DNA from: Candidatus Kryptoniota bacterium
Lineage (GTDB): Bacteria > Bacteroidota > Ignavibacteria > Kryptoniales > JAKASW01
Reading direction: 5' to 3'
Assembly: GCA_036567965.1 (NCBI GenBank)
Contig: DATCTN010000015.1
Span: forward strand, 1-64,000
DNA length: 64,000 bases
Shown: positions 55,503 through 64,000 of the stretch, piece after piece
Layout of the letters: each line of letters opens with the position of its first letter
How positions within the stretch are numbered: the first letter of the stretch is position 1
Notes under the pieces: model-generated
Databases searched by the model: none
Told to the model about the DNA's origin: nothing
The model's input: only the letters and a program-made list of their open reading frames with translations
Made by a program: the position numbers and the translations under genes

Positions 55503-56882
55503 ATGGTAGAGAAACTTCTGGAACAACTCAAAAATCAGGACCCATCGGAGCGTAGAAGCGCGCTCGAGAGCTTGTACGACTTCTCTTCCGATGAAAGAGT
55601 TCTGAAAGCCGCTGCGAATCTGATCACAGATGACGATAGGGGAGTGAGGGAGGCGGCTTCCCGCTTACTCGTTCTGTGCTCAAATGAACAGGCTGCAGTT
55701 CTGGTTGCCGTCCACATTTCGAGCGGAAACATCGCAGTGAGGAATCTCGCTGGCGATTCTCTTGTCCGGATGAAAGCTGCCGCGATCCCTGCCCTCATTC
55801 CATATGTCGATTCTTCCGACAAAGATCTCCGGAAGTTTGCCATCGACGTACTGGCACAGCTTCCTCCTAGCGACACATCGGTGGAAAAGATAGCGGGGCA
55901 CCTGGAAGATTCGGACCAGAATGTAGTAGGAGCGTGTATCGATGCTCTTGGCGCGCTCCACAGCGAGAAATACATAGATGCGCTTATGGAAATATACGGA
56001 AAGAACGAATCGCTCCGGCCAAATGTCGTCAATGCCCTCGCAGTTTTTTCGGAGCGCGTAGCTCTGGAATTTCTCGAAAAAGCACTCGACGACGCTGACC
56101 CGGTCGTCCAGCTTGCTGCCGCCGAAGCCCTGGCTTCAAGAAAGGACAGAGGACTTCTCGAAGTCTTGATAAGAAAAATGAACTCCGTTTCCGATCTCGC
56201 AAAACCAGTGGTTCTTCACTCAGTAATACAGCTCCTCGAATCGATCAACTGCCCTGTCGCTCTTCCCTCCGATCTAAGAAATACCCTGCTTGGAATGCTT
56301 GATGACGCAGACGCTTCTTATGTTCGCGCCGCGGTGAGAGGACTGAAGTACTTCGATGACAAAGAGACCATAGAAAGCCTGGTACATCACCTCGGGAGAT
56401 TTGAGATTGTAGACAACGCGATCTGCACGGCGCTCAAAGGCCGGGTTGAAGACACATTGAAATTTATTTGCTCTGCCGATGTGCCGGAAGACAAATACGC
56501 TCCCGTTCTGAAGCTTGTGCTGTCGCTCCTCTACGACTCGGGCTCCACCGATCCCGCCTTCACACATTCTACGATTTTCTCAGATGCGGCGGAGTTTATA
56601 GACGGCATCTTTGCAAAACTCAATGTCGATTCAAAAATGGCGGTCCTCAGTACATTCACGCATCTTGGACCTTCGAGTTCCACAGGAATCGTACGCAAGG
56701 CGCTGGAAGACGAGGAGTCGTCCGTAAAAACCTACGCGCTCGACCTTGCCGCAAGAATCGGTCCTCATTTCTTTGTGGAGCAGCTCCAGAGACTTACCAC
56801 CGATTACGATGAGGACATACGTTTTGCGGCTGCATCGATGCTCGGTGTATCCGATACACCCGAAGAAGACAGGAAAGAGTAG
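55503..56882 (+). CDS. HEAT-repeat protein
   Basis: 459 residues built from about ten HEAT-like helical repeats of roughly 30-38 residues (RSALESLYDFSSDERVLKAAANLITDDDRGVREAASRLLVL; KDLRKFAIDVLAQLP; DPVVQLAAAEALASRKD; SSVKTYALDLAARIG). No enzymatic motif and no signal peptide. HEAT repeats form protein-binding scaffolds; here between cheW and cheR it may organise the array or link it to an output. The stop codon abuts the cheR start. Confidence 0.85.
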   Translation: MVEKLLEQLKNQDPSERRSALESLYDFSSDERVLKAAANLITDDDRGVREAASRLLVLCSNEQAAVLVAVHISSGNIAVRNLAGDSLVRMKAAAIPALIPYVDSSDKDLRKFAIDVLAQLPPSDTSVEKIAGHLEDSDQNVVGACIDALGALHSEKYIDALMEIYGKNESLRPNVVNALAVFSERVALEFLEKALDDADPVVQLAAAEALASRKDRGLLEVLIRKMNSVSDLAKPVVLHSVIQLLESINCPVALPSDLRNTLLGMLDDADASYVRAAVRGLKYFDDKETIESLVHHLGRFEIVDNAICTALKGRVEDTLKFICSADVPEDKYAPVLKLVLSLLYDSGSTDPAFTHSTIFSDAAEFIDGIFAKLNVDSKMAVLSTFTHLGPSSSTGIVRKALEDEESSVKTYALDLAARIGPHFFVEQLQRLTTDYDEDIRFAAASMLGVSDTPEEDRKE

Positions 56883-57752
56883 ATGAGTTACACCCCGCAA
56901 TCAAATACATCACCTCAGGTTTCCAAGCTGGACGACGACGTATTCATACGTCTGAGAGACTTCATATACGAAAAGACCGGCATCTTTTTTGCCGAGAACA
57001 AAAAGTATCTCCTGGAAAGCAGGGTGAGCAAACGTCTCGCTGCCCTCGGCCTCGAGACCTACTCGCGGTACTTCAGTGAGCTGATGAATGGACGTGGCGC
57101 GATGGAGCTGTCGCACCTGATCAATTCAGTCACGATCAATGAAACGTTCTTCTTCAGGAACGAGCCGCAGTTCAAAGCGCTCGAAGAAATCGTTCTCCCC
57201 GAGCTTGCCGAAAGGAAAATGCAGGCCGGAGCAAATGCAATCAGGATCTGGAGTGCGGCTTGCTCAACCGGAGAAGAAGCCCATACAATCGCGCTCATCA
57301 TCCGGGAAAAGATCCGACCGAAATACCCGGGTGTGAAATTTGAAATCGTCGGAACAGATATAAACACGCATGTACTTGAGACCGCCGCCAAAGGGGTGTA
57401 CAAGGATTATGCTGTCAGGAACATTCCGAAAAACTATCTCGGGAAATATTTCAAACAAGATCAAGATAAATATCAGCTGGATCAGGAGGTAGCCGCCATG
57501 AGTGAATTCAGGCAGCTGAATCTCTTTGACCGGAACATGATGCGAACAATGAGGAACTACGACGTGGTTTTTGCCGCAAACGTACTGATCTATTTCGATT
57601 TCAAGTCCAAACAGACAGTTGTCTCTTCGATATATGATAGCCTGAACAAGGGCGGCTATTTCTTCATTGGCTATTCGGAGACACTCTACGGGTTGTCTCA
57701 AGCGTTCAAACCCGTTCACTTTGAAAAAACAATTGCTTACCGGAAGGAGTGA
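56883..57752 (+). CDS. Chemotaxis methyltransferase CheR
   Basis: 289 residues. N-terminal helical domain (FIRLRDFIYEKTGIFF) and a SAM-dependent methyltransferase domain with VTINETFFFRN, IWSAACSTGEEAHTIAL, FEIVGTDIN and VFAANVLIYFDF. It methylates MCP glutamates using S-adenosylmethionine. ATG immediately follows the HEAT-repeat stop. Confidence 0.96.
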   Translation: MSYTPQSNTSPQVSKLDDDVFIRLRDFIYEKTGIFFAENKKYLLESRVSKRLAALGLETYSRYFSELMNGRGAMELSHLINSVTINETFFFRNEPQFKALEEIVLPELAERKMQAGANAIRIWSAACSTGEEAHTIALIIREKIRPKYPGVKFEIVGTDINTHVLETAAKGVYKDYAVRNIPKNYLGKYFKQDQDKYQLDQEVAAMSEFRQLNLFDRNMMRTMRNYDVVFAANVLIYFDFKSKQTVVSSIYDSLNKGGYFFIGYSETLYGLSQAFKPVHFEKTIAYRKE

Positions 57753-57759
57753 GGCGACT

Positions 57760-58125
57760 TTGGCTAAAGCTGTAATGGTAGTCGATGACTCTGAATCCAT
57801 CAGAAAATTCCTTGTGTACGCACTTCGCTCACAGGGGATTTCTGTCGTGGCGGCGCGGGACGGCATGGAAGCGCTGGAGAAACTTTCACAAAACAAGGTC
57901 GACCTCGTCATCACCGATCTGAACATGCCGAACATGGACGGGTTCGAGTTCCTGAGGGCTCTCAGGGAAGATCGAGAATATTCGGAGGTTCCGGTAATCA
58001 TTCTATCTTCACTGAGCAACGAGCAGGACATTGCATTGGGACTCAAACTGGGGGCGAACTCATATCTCGTCAAGCCTTTCGACCAGAGACGCATCCAGTA
58101 TGAGGTAGCCAAATACATAAACTGA
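57760..58125 (+). CDS. CheY-type single-domain response regulator
   Basis: 121 residues. Acidic pair Asp9/Asp10 (VVDDSES), phospho-acceptor Asp53 (ITDLNMPNMDG), Ser83 and Lys105 (VKPF). Single receiver domain with no output domain. The start is TTG at 57760 with AAGGAG upstream, just 7 bp past the cheR stop; upstream codons have no receiver homology. Confidence 0.93.
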   Translation: MAKAVMVVDDSESIRKFLVYALRSQGISVVAARDGMEALEKLSQNKVDLVITDLNMPNMDGFEFLRALREDREYSEVPVIILSSLSNEQDIALGLKLGANSYLVKPFDQRRIQYEVAKYIN

Positions 58126-58135
58126 GGAGATAGAC

Positions 58136-58459
58136 GTGAACTTCCTGGTCGTTGACGATTCCCGAACAATGCGCCGAATCGTCAACAACTTAGAATCGGT
58201 GCACGGAAGACTGTCGGACTTAATTGAACGGTTCAAGATCAAGGGCGCCGACTTGGTGAGCGAGATGGTAAAAGTCGAGAAACATTCTTTCGATCCGGAT
58301 GCTGCGTATGACCGATCGGCGTCGCGACAGCGATCGGTTGACGAGATCATTCAACACGCGAGTGCGCTGAAACTCAATCCGGGCGACTTGAGTCAGCGCG
58401 GCACTCCAAATCCCGCCTCCCAGGACGAAATCGACAAATTATTCGGAAACGGAGCATGA
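58136..58459 (+). CDS. CheY-stub protein with FliM-like C-terminal tail
   Basis: 107 residues, GTG start. Residues 1-17 (NFLVVDDSRTMRRIVNN) are nearly a textbook CheY beginning, including the Asp pair, but the receiver then breaks off: there is no phospho-acceptor Asp, Thr/Ser or Lys. The middle (20-85) is helical and charged (SDLIERFKIKGADLVSEMVK). The end ASQDEIDKLFG closely resembles the SQAEIDALL peptide by which FliM binds CheY-phosphate. It may be a small CheY-P-binding adaptor. Between cheY and cheA with 7-10 bp gaps, so clearly part of the operon. Confidence 0.75.
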   Translation: MNFLVVDDSRTMRRIVNNLESVHGRLSDLIERFKIKGADLVSEMVKVEKHSFDPDAAYDRSASRQRSVDEIIQHASALKLNPGDLSQRGTPNPASQDEIDKLFGNGA

Positions 58460-58466
58460 GACATTT

Positions 58467-60293
58467 ATGAGCGAGCACCCGATGTTCGCCGAAGACATGA
58501 AGGAGATCGTCGACAGTTTCATTGTCGAGACAAACGAAATATTCGAAAAGCTGGACAACGAAATCCTTCAACTTGAGAAAAGGCCCGAAGACAAGGAACT
58601 TGTAAATTCCATCTTCAGGGCCGTCCACACAGTCAAAGGAACGTCCGGTTTTCTCAGTTTCGACCAGATGAGTATAGTGGCACACCGGTTTGAAGATGTG
58701 TTGAACAAGCTCCGCAGGGACGAATTGAAGTTCAGACCGGAGATGATGGACGGGATGCTCGAGGCGTTCGATCTGATGAAAACACTCCTGAAACAGGTGG
58801 TTGAACGCGACATCCAGCAGATAGATCTTTACTCGACAATAAGAAAACTTGAGATTCTTTCCAGCGGCAAGATTCCCGAAGCCTCAGGCAAGAAAGCCGG
58901 AGAGGAGAAGAAGTCAGTCCCGGCCCCGGAAGAGAAGTCGGCCGAGCTGATACTTCCGGCGAACGACGAAGAGTCTATTCCCGCCAATCAGGCTGAGCAC
59001 GGACAACAGAATGGATATTCTCCATCGCAGCAACCGTCACGGCAGGATCAGAAAGTTGAACGTGCCACCATCGACACGACAATCCGCGTCGAAGTGAACA
59101 GGCTGGATCAGCTGATGAATCTCGTAGGCGAACTCGTACTCGGCAGGAACAGGCTATCTCAGATTGTCAGTTCGATAAAGAACGAGGAGCGCGACGATCT
59201 TGAAGCGGAGCTTAGTGACACCGGCTCCCAGATCGACTTTATTACGACGGAGCTTCAGGCTGCAGTGATGCGAACAAGGATGGTTCCAATCGGAAGAACT
59301 TTCAACAGGTTTCCAAGACTCGTGCGAGACATAGCAAAAGAATACTCCAAGGAAATCGATCTCGTTACAAGCGGCGAGGAGACGGAGCTAGACAAGTCCA
59401 TTATCGAGGAGATAACCGACCCGCTTGTTCACCTGATACGGAATGCGGCAGACCACGGAATCGAGAGCGTTGAAACGAGGACGAAGCTTGGGAAACCTGC
59501 CCGAGGCACCATAACTCTTTCGGCCGGTCATGAGGGCAATCATGTGATGATTGAAATACGTGACGACGGAGCAGGTATTGATCCGGAGCGTCTTAAGGCG
59601 AAGGCGCTCGAGAAAGGATTAATAAGCTCCGAAGAAGCGCGGGAAATGAAAACTGAGGACACCTACGGCCTCATGTTTATACCCGGATTCACCACAGCAC
59701 AAAAAGTAAGTAATGTTTCCGGCCGCGGCGTCGGTTTGGACGTCGTCAAGACTAACATCACCAAGCTCAACGGGATGATATCTGTGGAATCCGCGGTCGG
59801 TGAAGGGACAAAGATAACTCTTAAGCTTCCGTTGACCCTCGCTATCATTCAGGGATTACTGGTGAGCGTCGGAAGTGAAACTTTTGCAGTCCCCCTCAGT
59901 TCTGTCCTGGAGGTCGTCCACACGCTTAAGAAGGACGTTGCGACAGTCCAGAGCCGCGATGTTATAAGATTAAGAGAATTTGTCCTTCCGTTGGTGGACA
60001 TTTCGGAAATTCTCGACGTACCTGGCCGAGACGAGGCGAGTAAGAGTTTTTACACTGTTGTGGTCGGAGTTGCGAACCAGAAGTTCGGGATAGTGGTCGA
60101 TCATCTGGTCGGACAGAAGGAAATTGTTATTAAACCCCTTGGGTCATATTTGAAGAACATTCACGGCATTGCAGGCTCGACTATCCTCGGTGACGGGAGA
60201 GTGATAATGATAATCGATACGGGAGAACTACTGCGGCTCGCGCAAAGAGCAAATGGGTCAAGGATAACCGCCGCGGGATCTTTGAGGGGCTGA
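58467..60293 (+). CDS. Chemotaxis histidine kinase CheA
   Basis: 608 residues. HPt domain with phosphorylated His54 (RAVHTVKGTSGFLSF), a Pro/Glu/Gln-rich linker (about 120-195) without a clear P2 domain, dimerisation helices (NRLDQLMNLVGELVLGRNRL), the HATPase domain with N box HLIRNAADHGIE, and GRGVGLDVVKTN, then a CheW-like P5 domain (about 470-600). It phosphorylates CheY and CheB. The missing P2 domain is notable, since it usually docks CheY. Confidence 0.95.
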   Translation: MSEHPMFAEDMKEIVDSFIVETNEIFEKLDNEILQLEKRPEDKELVNSIFRAVHTVKGTSGFLSFDQMSIVAHRFEDVLNKLRRDELKFRPEMMDGMLEAFDLMKTLLKQVVERDIQQIDLYSTIRKLEILSSGKIPEASGKKAGEEKKSVPAPEEKSAELILPANDEESIPANQAEHGQQNGYSPSQQPSRQDQKVERATIDTTIRVEVNRLDQLMNLVGELVLGRNRLSQIVSSIKNEERDDLEAELSDTGSQIDFITTELQAAVMRTRMVPIGRTFNRFPRLVRDIAKEYSKEIDLVTSGEETELDKSIIEEITDPLVHLIRNAADHGIESVETRTKLGKPARGTITLSAGHEGNHVMIEIRDDGAGIDPERLKAKALEKGLISSEEAREMKTEDTYGLMFIPGFTTAQKVSNVSGRGVGLDVVKTNITKLNGMISVESAVGEGTKITLKLPLTLAIIQGLLVSVGSETFAVPLSSVLEVVHTLKKDVATVQSRDVIRLREFVLPLVDISEILDVPGRDEASKSFYTVVVGVANQKFGIVVDHLVGQKEIVIKPLGSYLKNIHGIAGSTILGDGRVIMIIDTGELLRLAQRANGSRITAAGSLRG

Positions 60294-60294
60294 G

Positions 60295-61350
60295 ATGCCG
60301 ATTCGTGTGCTTGTAGTCGACGATTCCGCCTTTATGCGAAAGGCTTTATCGATGATGCTCGGAGGCGATCCCGAAATATCGGTTATCGCAACAGCGAGAG
60401 ACGGGGTCGAAGCTATCGAGAAGGTAAAGACTTTCAAGCCGGACTTGATGACGCTGGATGTCGAGATGCCGAGAATGGATGGCATCACAGCATTGAAAAT
60501 GATCATGAAAGAAAATCCTTTGCCCATTCTCATGGTGAGTTCTCTTACAATAGAGGGAGCAAAGGCGACGGTCGACGCGTTGTCTGCGGGGGCAGTAGAT
60601 TTTATACCGAAACAGCTGTCATATGTCTCCCTTGACATAACAAAAATCAAAGACGAGCTGATCTCAAAGGTGAAACTGATCGCGAGAAGTCGTTGCAGGT
60701 ATTTGTCCTCTGAGCCTTTGAAGGGCTCGAGGTCTTACAGAACCTCGAACACTCGACTCCCCGGCGCGCAGATTGTCACCGTAGGGATTTCAACCGGCGG
60801 TCCGTTTTCACTCCAGAAGGTAATTCCCTTTCTTAGGCAGGATTTTCCTGTCCCCGTCGCGATCGTGCAGCACATGCCGCCACATTTCACCAAGTCTCTT
60901 GCTGAACGGCTAGATGCAATCAGCCAGGTAAAGGTCTTCGAAGCGCAGGACGGAATGGAGTTGGACAAAGGGAAAGTGTTCATTGCTCCCGGCGGTTTGC
61001 ACATGAAGTTTGCAAGAGACGGCAGCCGGAATATCATAACTACTCCGAAGGAACCGCAAGATTCACTTCACCGTCCTTCGGTGGACGTAATGTTTACCTC
61101 TGCCTACGAGAACTACGGCGGAAGGATTCTTGCTTTGATAATGACCGGGATGGGCAAGGACGGCTTGGAAGGTGCGAAGTTAATCAAAAGCGCCGGAGGT
61201 AAACTTATTGCTCAGAACGAGGAGACGTGCGTGATCTACGGGATGCCGAAAGCTGTCGTGGATGCAGAACTTGCCGACGCAGTCCTGCCCTTGGAAGACA
61301 TAGCCACCGCCCTCAACACGGCCTTTGTGGCCGCACCTGTTCCCGCCTAG
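60295..61350 (+). CDS. Protein-glutamate methylesterase CheB
   Basis: 351 residues. Receiver domain (Asp10/Asp11, phospho-Asp55 in TLDVEMPRMDG) and a C-terminal methylesterase domain with the triad Ser166 (GISTGGP), His193 (VQHMPPHFT) and Asp289 (MTGMGKDG). It removes methyl groups from the MCP. Begins 1 bp after the cheA stop. Last gene of the operon; no CheC, CheX, CheZ or CheD follows. Confidence 0.96.
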   Translation: MPIRVLVVDDSAFMRKALSMMLGGDPEISVIATARDGVEAIEKVKTFKPDLMTLDVEMPRMDGITALKMIMKENPLPILMVSSLTIEGAKATVDALSAGAVDFIPKQLSYVSLDITKIKDELISKVKLIARSRCRYLSSEPLKGSRSYRTSNTRLPGAQIVTVGISTGGPFSLQKVIPFLRQDFPVPVAIVQHMPPHFTKSLAERLDAISQVKVFEAQDGMELDKGKVFIAPGGLHMKFARDGSRNIITTPKEPQDSLHRPSVDVMFTSAYENYGGRILALIMTGMGKDGLEGAKLIKSAGGKLIAQNEETCVIYGMPKAVVDAELADAVLPLEDIATALNTAFVAAPVPA

Positions 61351-61400
61351 AGCCCGCTACCACACGCGGTGTTTCCGAACCGGACTCCCGCCGCCAGAAA

Positions 61401-61766
61401 CTAAGGCAGGTTTTCCCCGCGAAAGGTTTCGACCGATGGATGCCTCGGGTTCAACAATCTTTCACAGTCGCCGCAAAACTTCACCAGCGGGTTCTCAATT
61501 AGTCTTCGAAATGCGATCTCGTTCCTGCAAAACAAGCACCGGCCGAAATTCCCATCGTAAATTTTCTTCAAGGCATCGAACAGGTCTATCAAGTCTTCGT
61601 CGGACCTGAAGGATTCAATTCTCGAGAACAGCGTGGTTATGTCCTCCTTGCTGCATTCATCCTCAATCAACGATGCTGGAACAAATTCCCCGTATCTATC
61701 ATCGAGTGCGCTGCGAATCCTCAAAAAGATTTCACTCCTGACTGCGGATAGTTCCTTCTTCTCCAT
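61401..61766 (-). CDS. DksA/TraR-like C4 zinc-finger protein
   Basis: 121 residues. C-terminal zinc finger with Cys77, Cys80, Cys98 and Cys101 in the DksA/TraR order (CLFCRNEIAFRRLIENPLVKFCGDC). The N-terminal part is helical, but it lacks the clear paired-Asp coiled-coil tip of true DksA, so it may be a related regulator rather than DksA itself. A TTGACA (61939-61944, minus strand) lies upstream but the -10 match is weak. It converges on cheB. Confidence 0.8.
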   Translation of the reverse strand: MEKKELSAVRSEIFLRIRSALDDRYGEFVPASLIEDECSKEDITTLFSRIESFRSDEDLIDLFDALKKIYDGNFGRCLFCRNEIAFRRLIENPLVKFCGDCERLLNPRHPSVETFRGENLP

Positions 61767-61948
61767 CGCTTACTCTCCTTCTCATCACGTCTGAACATCT
61801 TGAATTCCGGATCAGTACCAATCAACTTCGCATAGGGGCATTCACAACGATGGTCCGAGTCAAATTCTGCCGGGGAAAAATGGAAACGCTCTCCGGCAAC
61901 TACTTCTGCACTCGAAATCTCGGCAATTGATTTGAGAATGTCAACACG

Positions 61949-61981
61949 AAAAAAAAGGCGCCGGGTAGTTTTCCGGCGCCT
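61949..61981 (-). terminator. Rho-independent terminator of the M4 protease gene
   Basis: GGCGCCGG (61957-61964), an 8-base loop, then CCGGCGCC (61973-61980), flanked on the left by eight A, which read as a U-run after the hairpin on the minus strand. It is 26 bp past the stop codon of the M4 protease gene. Confidence 0.9.
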
Positions 61982-62006
61982 GAACAAATCCAACGGAAGC
62001 ATCGGT

Positions 62007-64000
62007 CTATTTCAGCAAAAGCATCTTGCGAATCGCGGAGTAGTTCCCCGCCCGGGCTACACATAAATAGAGACCGCTTGATAGGGCACCTCCTTCGAAC
62101 TTTACCGTGTAAGTTCCAGGTGATTGCTCTTCGTTGACTAAAGTCTCAACCACCTGCCCAAGAATGTCAAATACTTTCACGCTGACAATTTCCTTTTCCG
62201 GGACGGCGTAGGTTATGGTAGTTGAAGGATTGAACGGATTCGGGTAATTCTGCGACAAACTGAATTCAGCAGGTATACCTCCACCTCTCGTTTGCACACC
62301 AGTAACCCTGGTTCCGATGGCAAACCAGACAGGAAAAGCCGCATCAATGGAGTGTGATTGTGCGGTTCCGGAGCCCGTGAGCTGGTCGGACAGGAGCGGC
62401 ATCTTGTCTATTCCGTCATGCAAAGCCGACTGGTAATCGACCAATGTATGATACGCGATAGTATCGTCGTCCGATGAATATGTCGGAAACCCGAGAACAT
62501 TCTGCGGGCCGGAAACTATCCCCGAATTGCCTGTGTTGAAATCCGCTGCCATTACATAATCATTGCTGGCTTTCTCATCCAAGTAATCAAAAGTAAATCT
62601 ATTTGTCGATGTTTTGGCAAAAGCGGGGTTAGCAAGATCAATCCCGCTTTGCTGAGGAAATACGTTCACCATTTTTCCCGAAGTAACATCGAGCAAATCG
62701 ATATTCCAGTACCGTAGTGTGTCCCCTTGAGCTCCTGGAACTTGGTTGTAGCAATCGAAGAGCAACAGATTCCCGGTCGGATCAAACGACATTTCATCCG
62801 CGTATAGGGCCGTCTTCGCTGGCGGTCCGTCGTAGGACTGGGTAGCTATCTTGAAGTCCTGTGCTTGCTGGGTGTTGAAATTATAATAATAGATCGTCGT
62901 GTCGATATATATCGACGTCAATGCGATGCTGCTCAATCCAGGACCGATTGCCACGCTTTCCCAGACGCTGCTGGTATCTAAGAATGCCTCCTGGGGATTC
63001 CCGGGATTTGTATAGAGAGCACGAAGCTTGTGATCCCCATCGACAAAGATCACCAGGCTTCCGTCATCGGAAACTGCAGGACGATTTGACACCGTAGTGG
63101 TACTAAGAGCGGAGTAGTCGGAATTCGATTGGATGACTGTTTTCGCCATGTAAAGAGTGTTGGGGTCCGATGGTGAAGTATTCGTCACAAGGAGCCAATT
63201 GGGGCCCATGACTTGTGTCGGTGGAGGAGTCGGTGTGGCAACGCTGTCCGTTACTCCGACTGAACTCCAAGCGTTTTTTACCGCGGTGACCTGGCTGCTC
63301 GACTGACCGTAAAGCTCTCCCGCTGCGTTCACGGTCGCGATCCGCGCATCGACGAACTGCGAAGAACGTGTCAGATAATTTGTCAGCGCTTTATACCAGA
63401 TATGCGAGGCCGCCGACCTGCCAATTGAGCTCGCGACAAGGTACAGGGCATGATTCGGTATACCGCTGTTCGTATGCACGCCGCCATTGTCCTCTGTTGT
63501 GGATACGAACTCGCTCATCGCTGCAGGCTGCCAGCTCGCACTGCCGGCGCTTCCACCGTTATGAGGATTCGAAAGGTCGCGCAAAGCACCGGTCGGGTAA
63601 TCGACAAGGTCCTTCATTACCTGCTCACCGATTTGCCAATTGGATGTATCGACCATGACGGCAAACGCGTCGGAAATCGACTCGTTCAATGCGCCCGACT
63701 GATCGACATATTCCAGATTTGCGGAGTGCTGGGTGACACCGTGCGTCATTTCGTGTGCGGCAACATCAAGTCCGCCCGCGAGCGGATTGAACACCTGACC
63801 GCCGTCACCGTATGCCATCAGCCCACCGTTCCAGAAAGCGTTTGCCATCGAGGCTCCGTTCGACGTTACGTGTACCACGGAGTAGATGGTCATCCCGCTG
63901 TCGTCGATCGAGTTTCTTCCGAATGTCGTCCGGTAATAATTGTACGTGATCGCCGCGTTGAACTGCGCGGACACGGTAGACGCATCAGTCCACGTGTTAT
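62007..64000 (-). CDS. Thermolysin-like M4 metalloprotease with T9SS sorting domain (partial)
   Basis: At least 664 residues; the N-terminus (signal and propeptide) is past the window edge. Visible numbering from the codon at 63974: HEMTH zinc site at about 74-78, Glu98 (NESISDAF), and VHTNSGIPNHA with the catalytic His, all thermolysin hallmarks. A beta-propeller-like middle follows (about 270-560; SDDGSLVIF, SFDPTGNLLLFDC), then a C-terminal type A sorting domain (SQNYPNPFNPSTTI ... SGLYL ... KMLLLK). It is exported through T9SS to the surface or medium, where it cleaves proteins. Confidence 0.92.
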   Translation of the reverse strand, partial: NTWTDASTVSAQFNAAITYNYYRTTFGRNSIDDSGMTIYSVVHVTSNGASMANAFWNGGLMAYGDGGQVFNPLAGGLDVAAHEMTHGVTQHSANLEYVDQSGALNESISDAFAVMVDTSNWQIGEQVMKDLVDYPTGALRDLSNPHNGGSAGSASWQPAAMSEFVSTTEDNGGVHTNSGIPNHALYLVASSIGRSAASHIWYKALTNYLTRSSQFVDARIATVNAAGELYGQSSSQVTAVKNAWSSVGVTDSVATPTPPPTQVMGPNWLLVTNTSPSDPNTLYMAKTVIQSNSDYSALSTTTVSNRPAVSDDGSLVIFVDGDHKLRALYTNPGNPQEAFLDTSSVWESVAIGPGLSSIALTSIYIDTTIYYYNFNTQQAQDFKIATQSYDGPPAKTALYADEMSFDPTGNLLLFDCYNQVPGAQGDTLRYWNIDLLDVTSGKMVNVFPQQSGIDLANPAFAKTSTNRFTFDYLDEKASNDYVMAADFNTGNSGIVSGPQNVLGFPTYSSDDDTIAYHTLVDYQSALHDGIDKMPLLSDQLTGSGTAQSHSIDAAFPVWFAIGTRVTGVQTRGGGIPAEFSLSQNYPNPFNPSTTITYAVPEKEIVSVKVFDILGQVVETLVNEEQSPGTYTVKFEGGALSSGLYLCVARAGNYSAIRKMLLLK

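Noticed and set aside
57264-58169. Minus-strand frame of 301 codons across cheR and cheY
   Set aside because: It overlaps two strongly conserved genes and has no ribosome-binding site or family signature.
61721-62002. Minus-strand frame of 93 codons between the M4 protease and the DksA-like gene
   Set aside because: It starts inside the terminator hairpin and overlaps the DksA-like gene by 46 bp; its sequence is low-quality and basic.

Overview
The window looks like chromosomal DNA of a bacterium from the FCB superphylum, most likely an Ignavibacteria/Kryptoniota-type Bacteroidota relative. The clues are a secreted M4 metalloprotease ending in a type IX secretion (T9SS) sorting domain with the NYPNPFNPSTT motif, three tandem PorV-like outer-membrane barrels, FCB-style gene content, and frequent TTG start codons. 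No rRNA, tRNA or CRISPR array was recognised. Taxonomy is an inference from protein style, not a search.

Layout. (1) 1-336 and 13571-14047: two copies of a hairpin-rich dispersed repeat. (2) 398-12995, all on the minus strand: MFS permease, HExxH secreted protein, Tricorn-like protease, acyl-ACP thioesterase, tandem M16 protease, DEAD-box helicase, murB. (3) 14162-18040 plus: three paralogous PorV-like barrels. (4) 18214-21610 minus: DUF1015, DinB-like, era, glnB. (5) 21806-24103 plus: carA and a lipoprotein; then, on the minus strand, ECF sigma, anti-sigma and TonB-like genes, and a LonB-type protease on the plus strand. (6) 28691-33635 minus: a GH2 enzyme with discoidin-like domains and a GHL10 enzyme. 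(7) 33957-41548 minus: a classical yceD-rpmF-plsX-fabH-fabD-(Cys-rich protein)-fabG-acpP-fabF-rnc lipid/ribosome operon. (8) 41721-45259: a 3.5-kb transposon with perfect 17-bp inverted repeats, an 8-bp target duplication, an IS1-like DDE transposase and cargo (Xre/ImmA pair, unknown gene, structured non-coding segment, two small genes). (9) 45265-51390 minus: a second ECF/anti-sigma pair, CPA2 antiporter, a tiny membrane peptide coupled to a BtpA-family gene, ackA, a 3-hydroxyacyl-CoA dehydrogenase and a frameshifted TPR gene. (10) 51674-61350 plus: a chemosensory operon (pseudo-receiver, half-size ABC_sub_bind protein, MCP, cheW, coiled-coil protein, HEAT-repeat protein, cheR, cheY, CheY-stub protein with a FliM-like tail, cheA, cheB). 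(11) 61401-64000 minus: a DksA/TraR-like zinc-finger protein and the T9SS-exported M4 protease, cut by the window edge.

How they work together. The fab block makes acyl-ACP for membrane lipids and the thioesterase can release it. The secreted proteases, glycosidases and PorV-like barrels suggest a heterotroph degrading external protein and polysaccharide, exporting at least some enzymes by T9SS. The chemosensory operon has no flagellar genes in view and carries several unusual accessory proteins, so its output may not be a flagellar motor. The most interesting items are the cargo transposon at 41.7-45.3 kb, the CheY-stub/FliM-tail protein at 58.1 kb, the sensory trio at 51.7-54.5 kb, and the nested-hairpin repeats.
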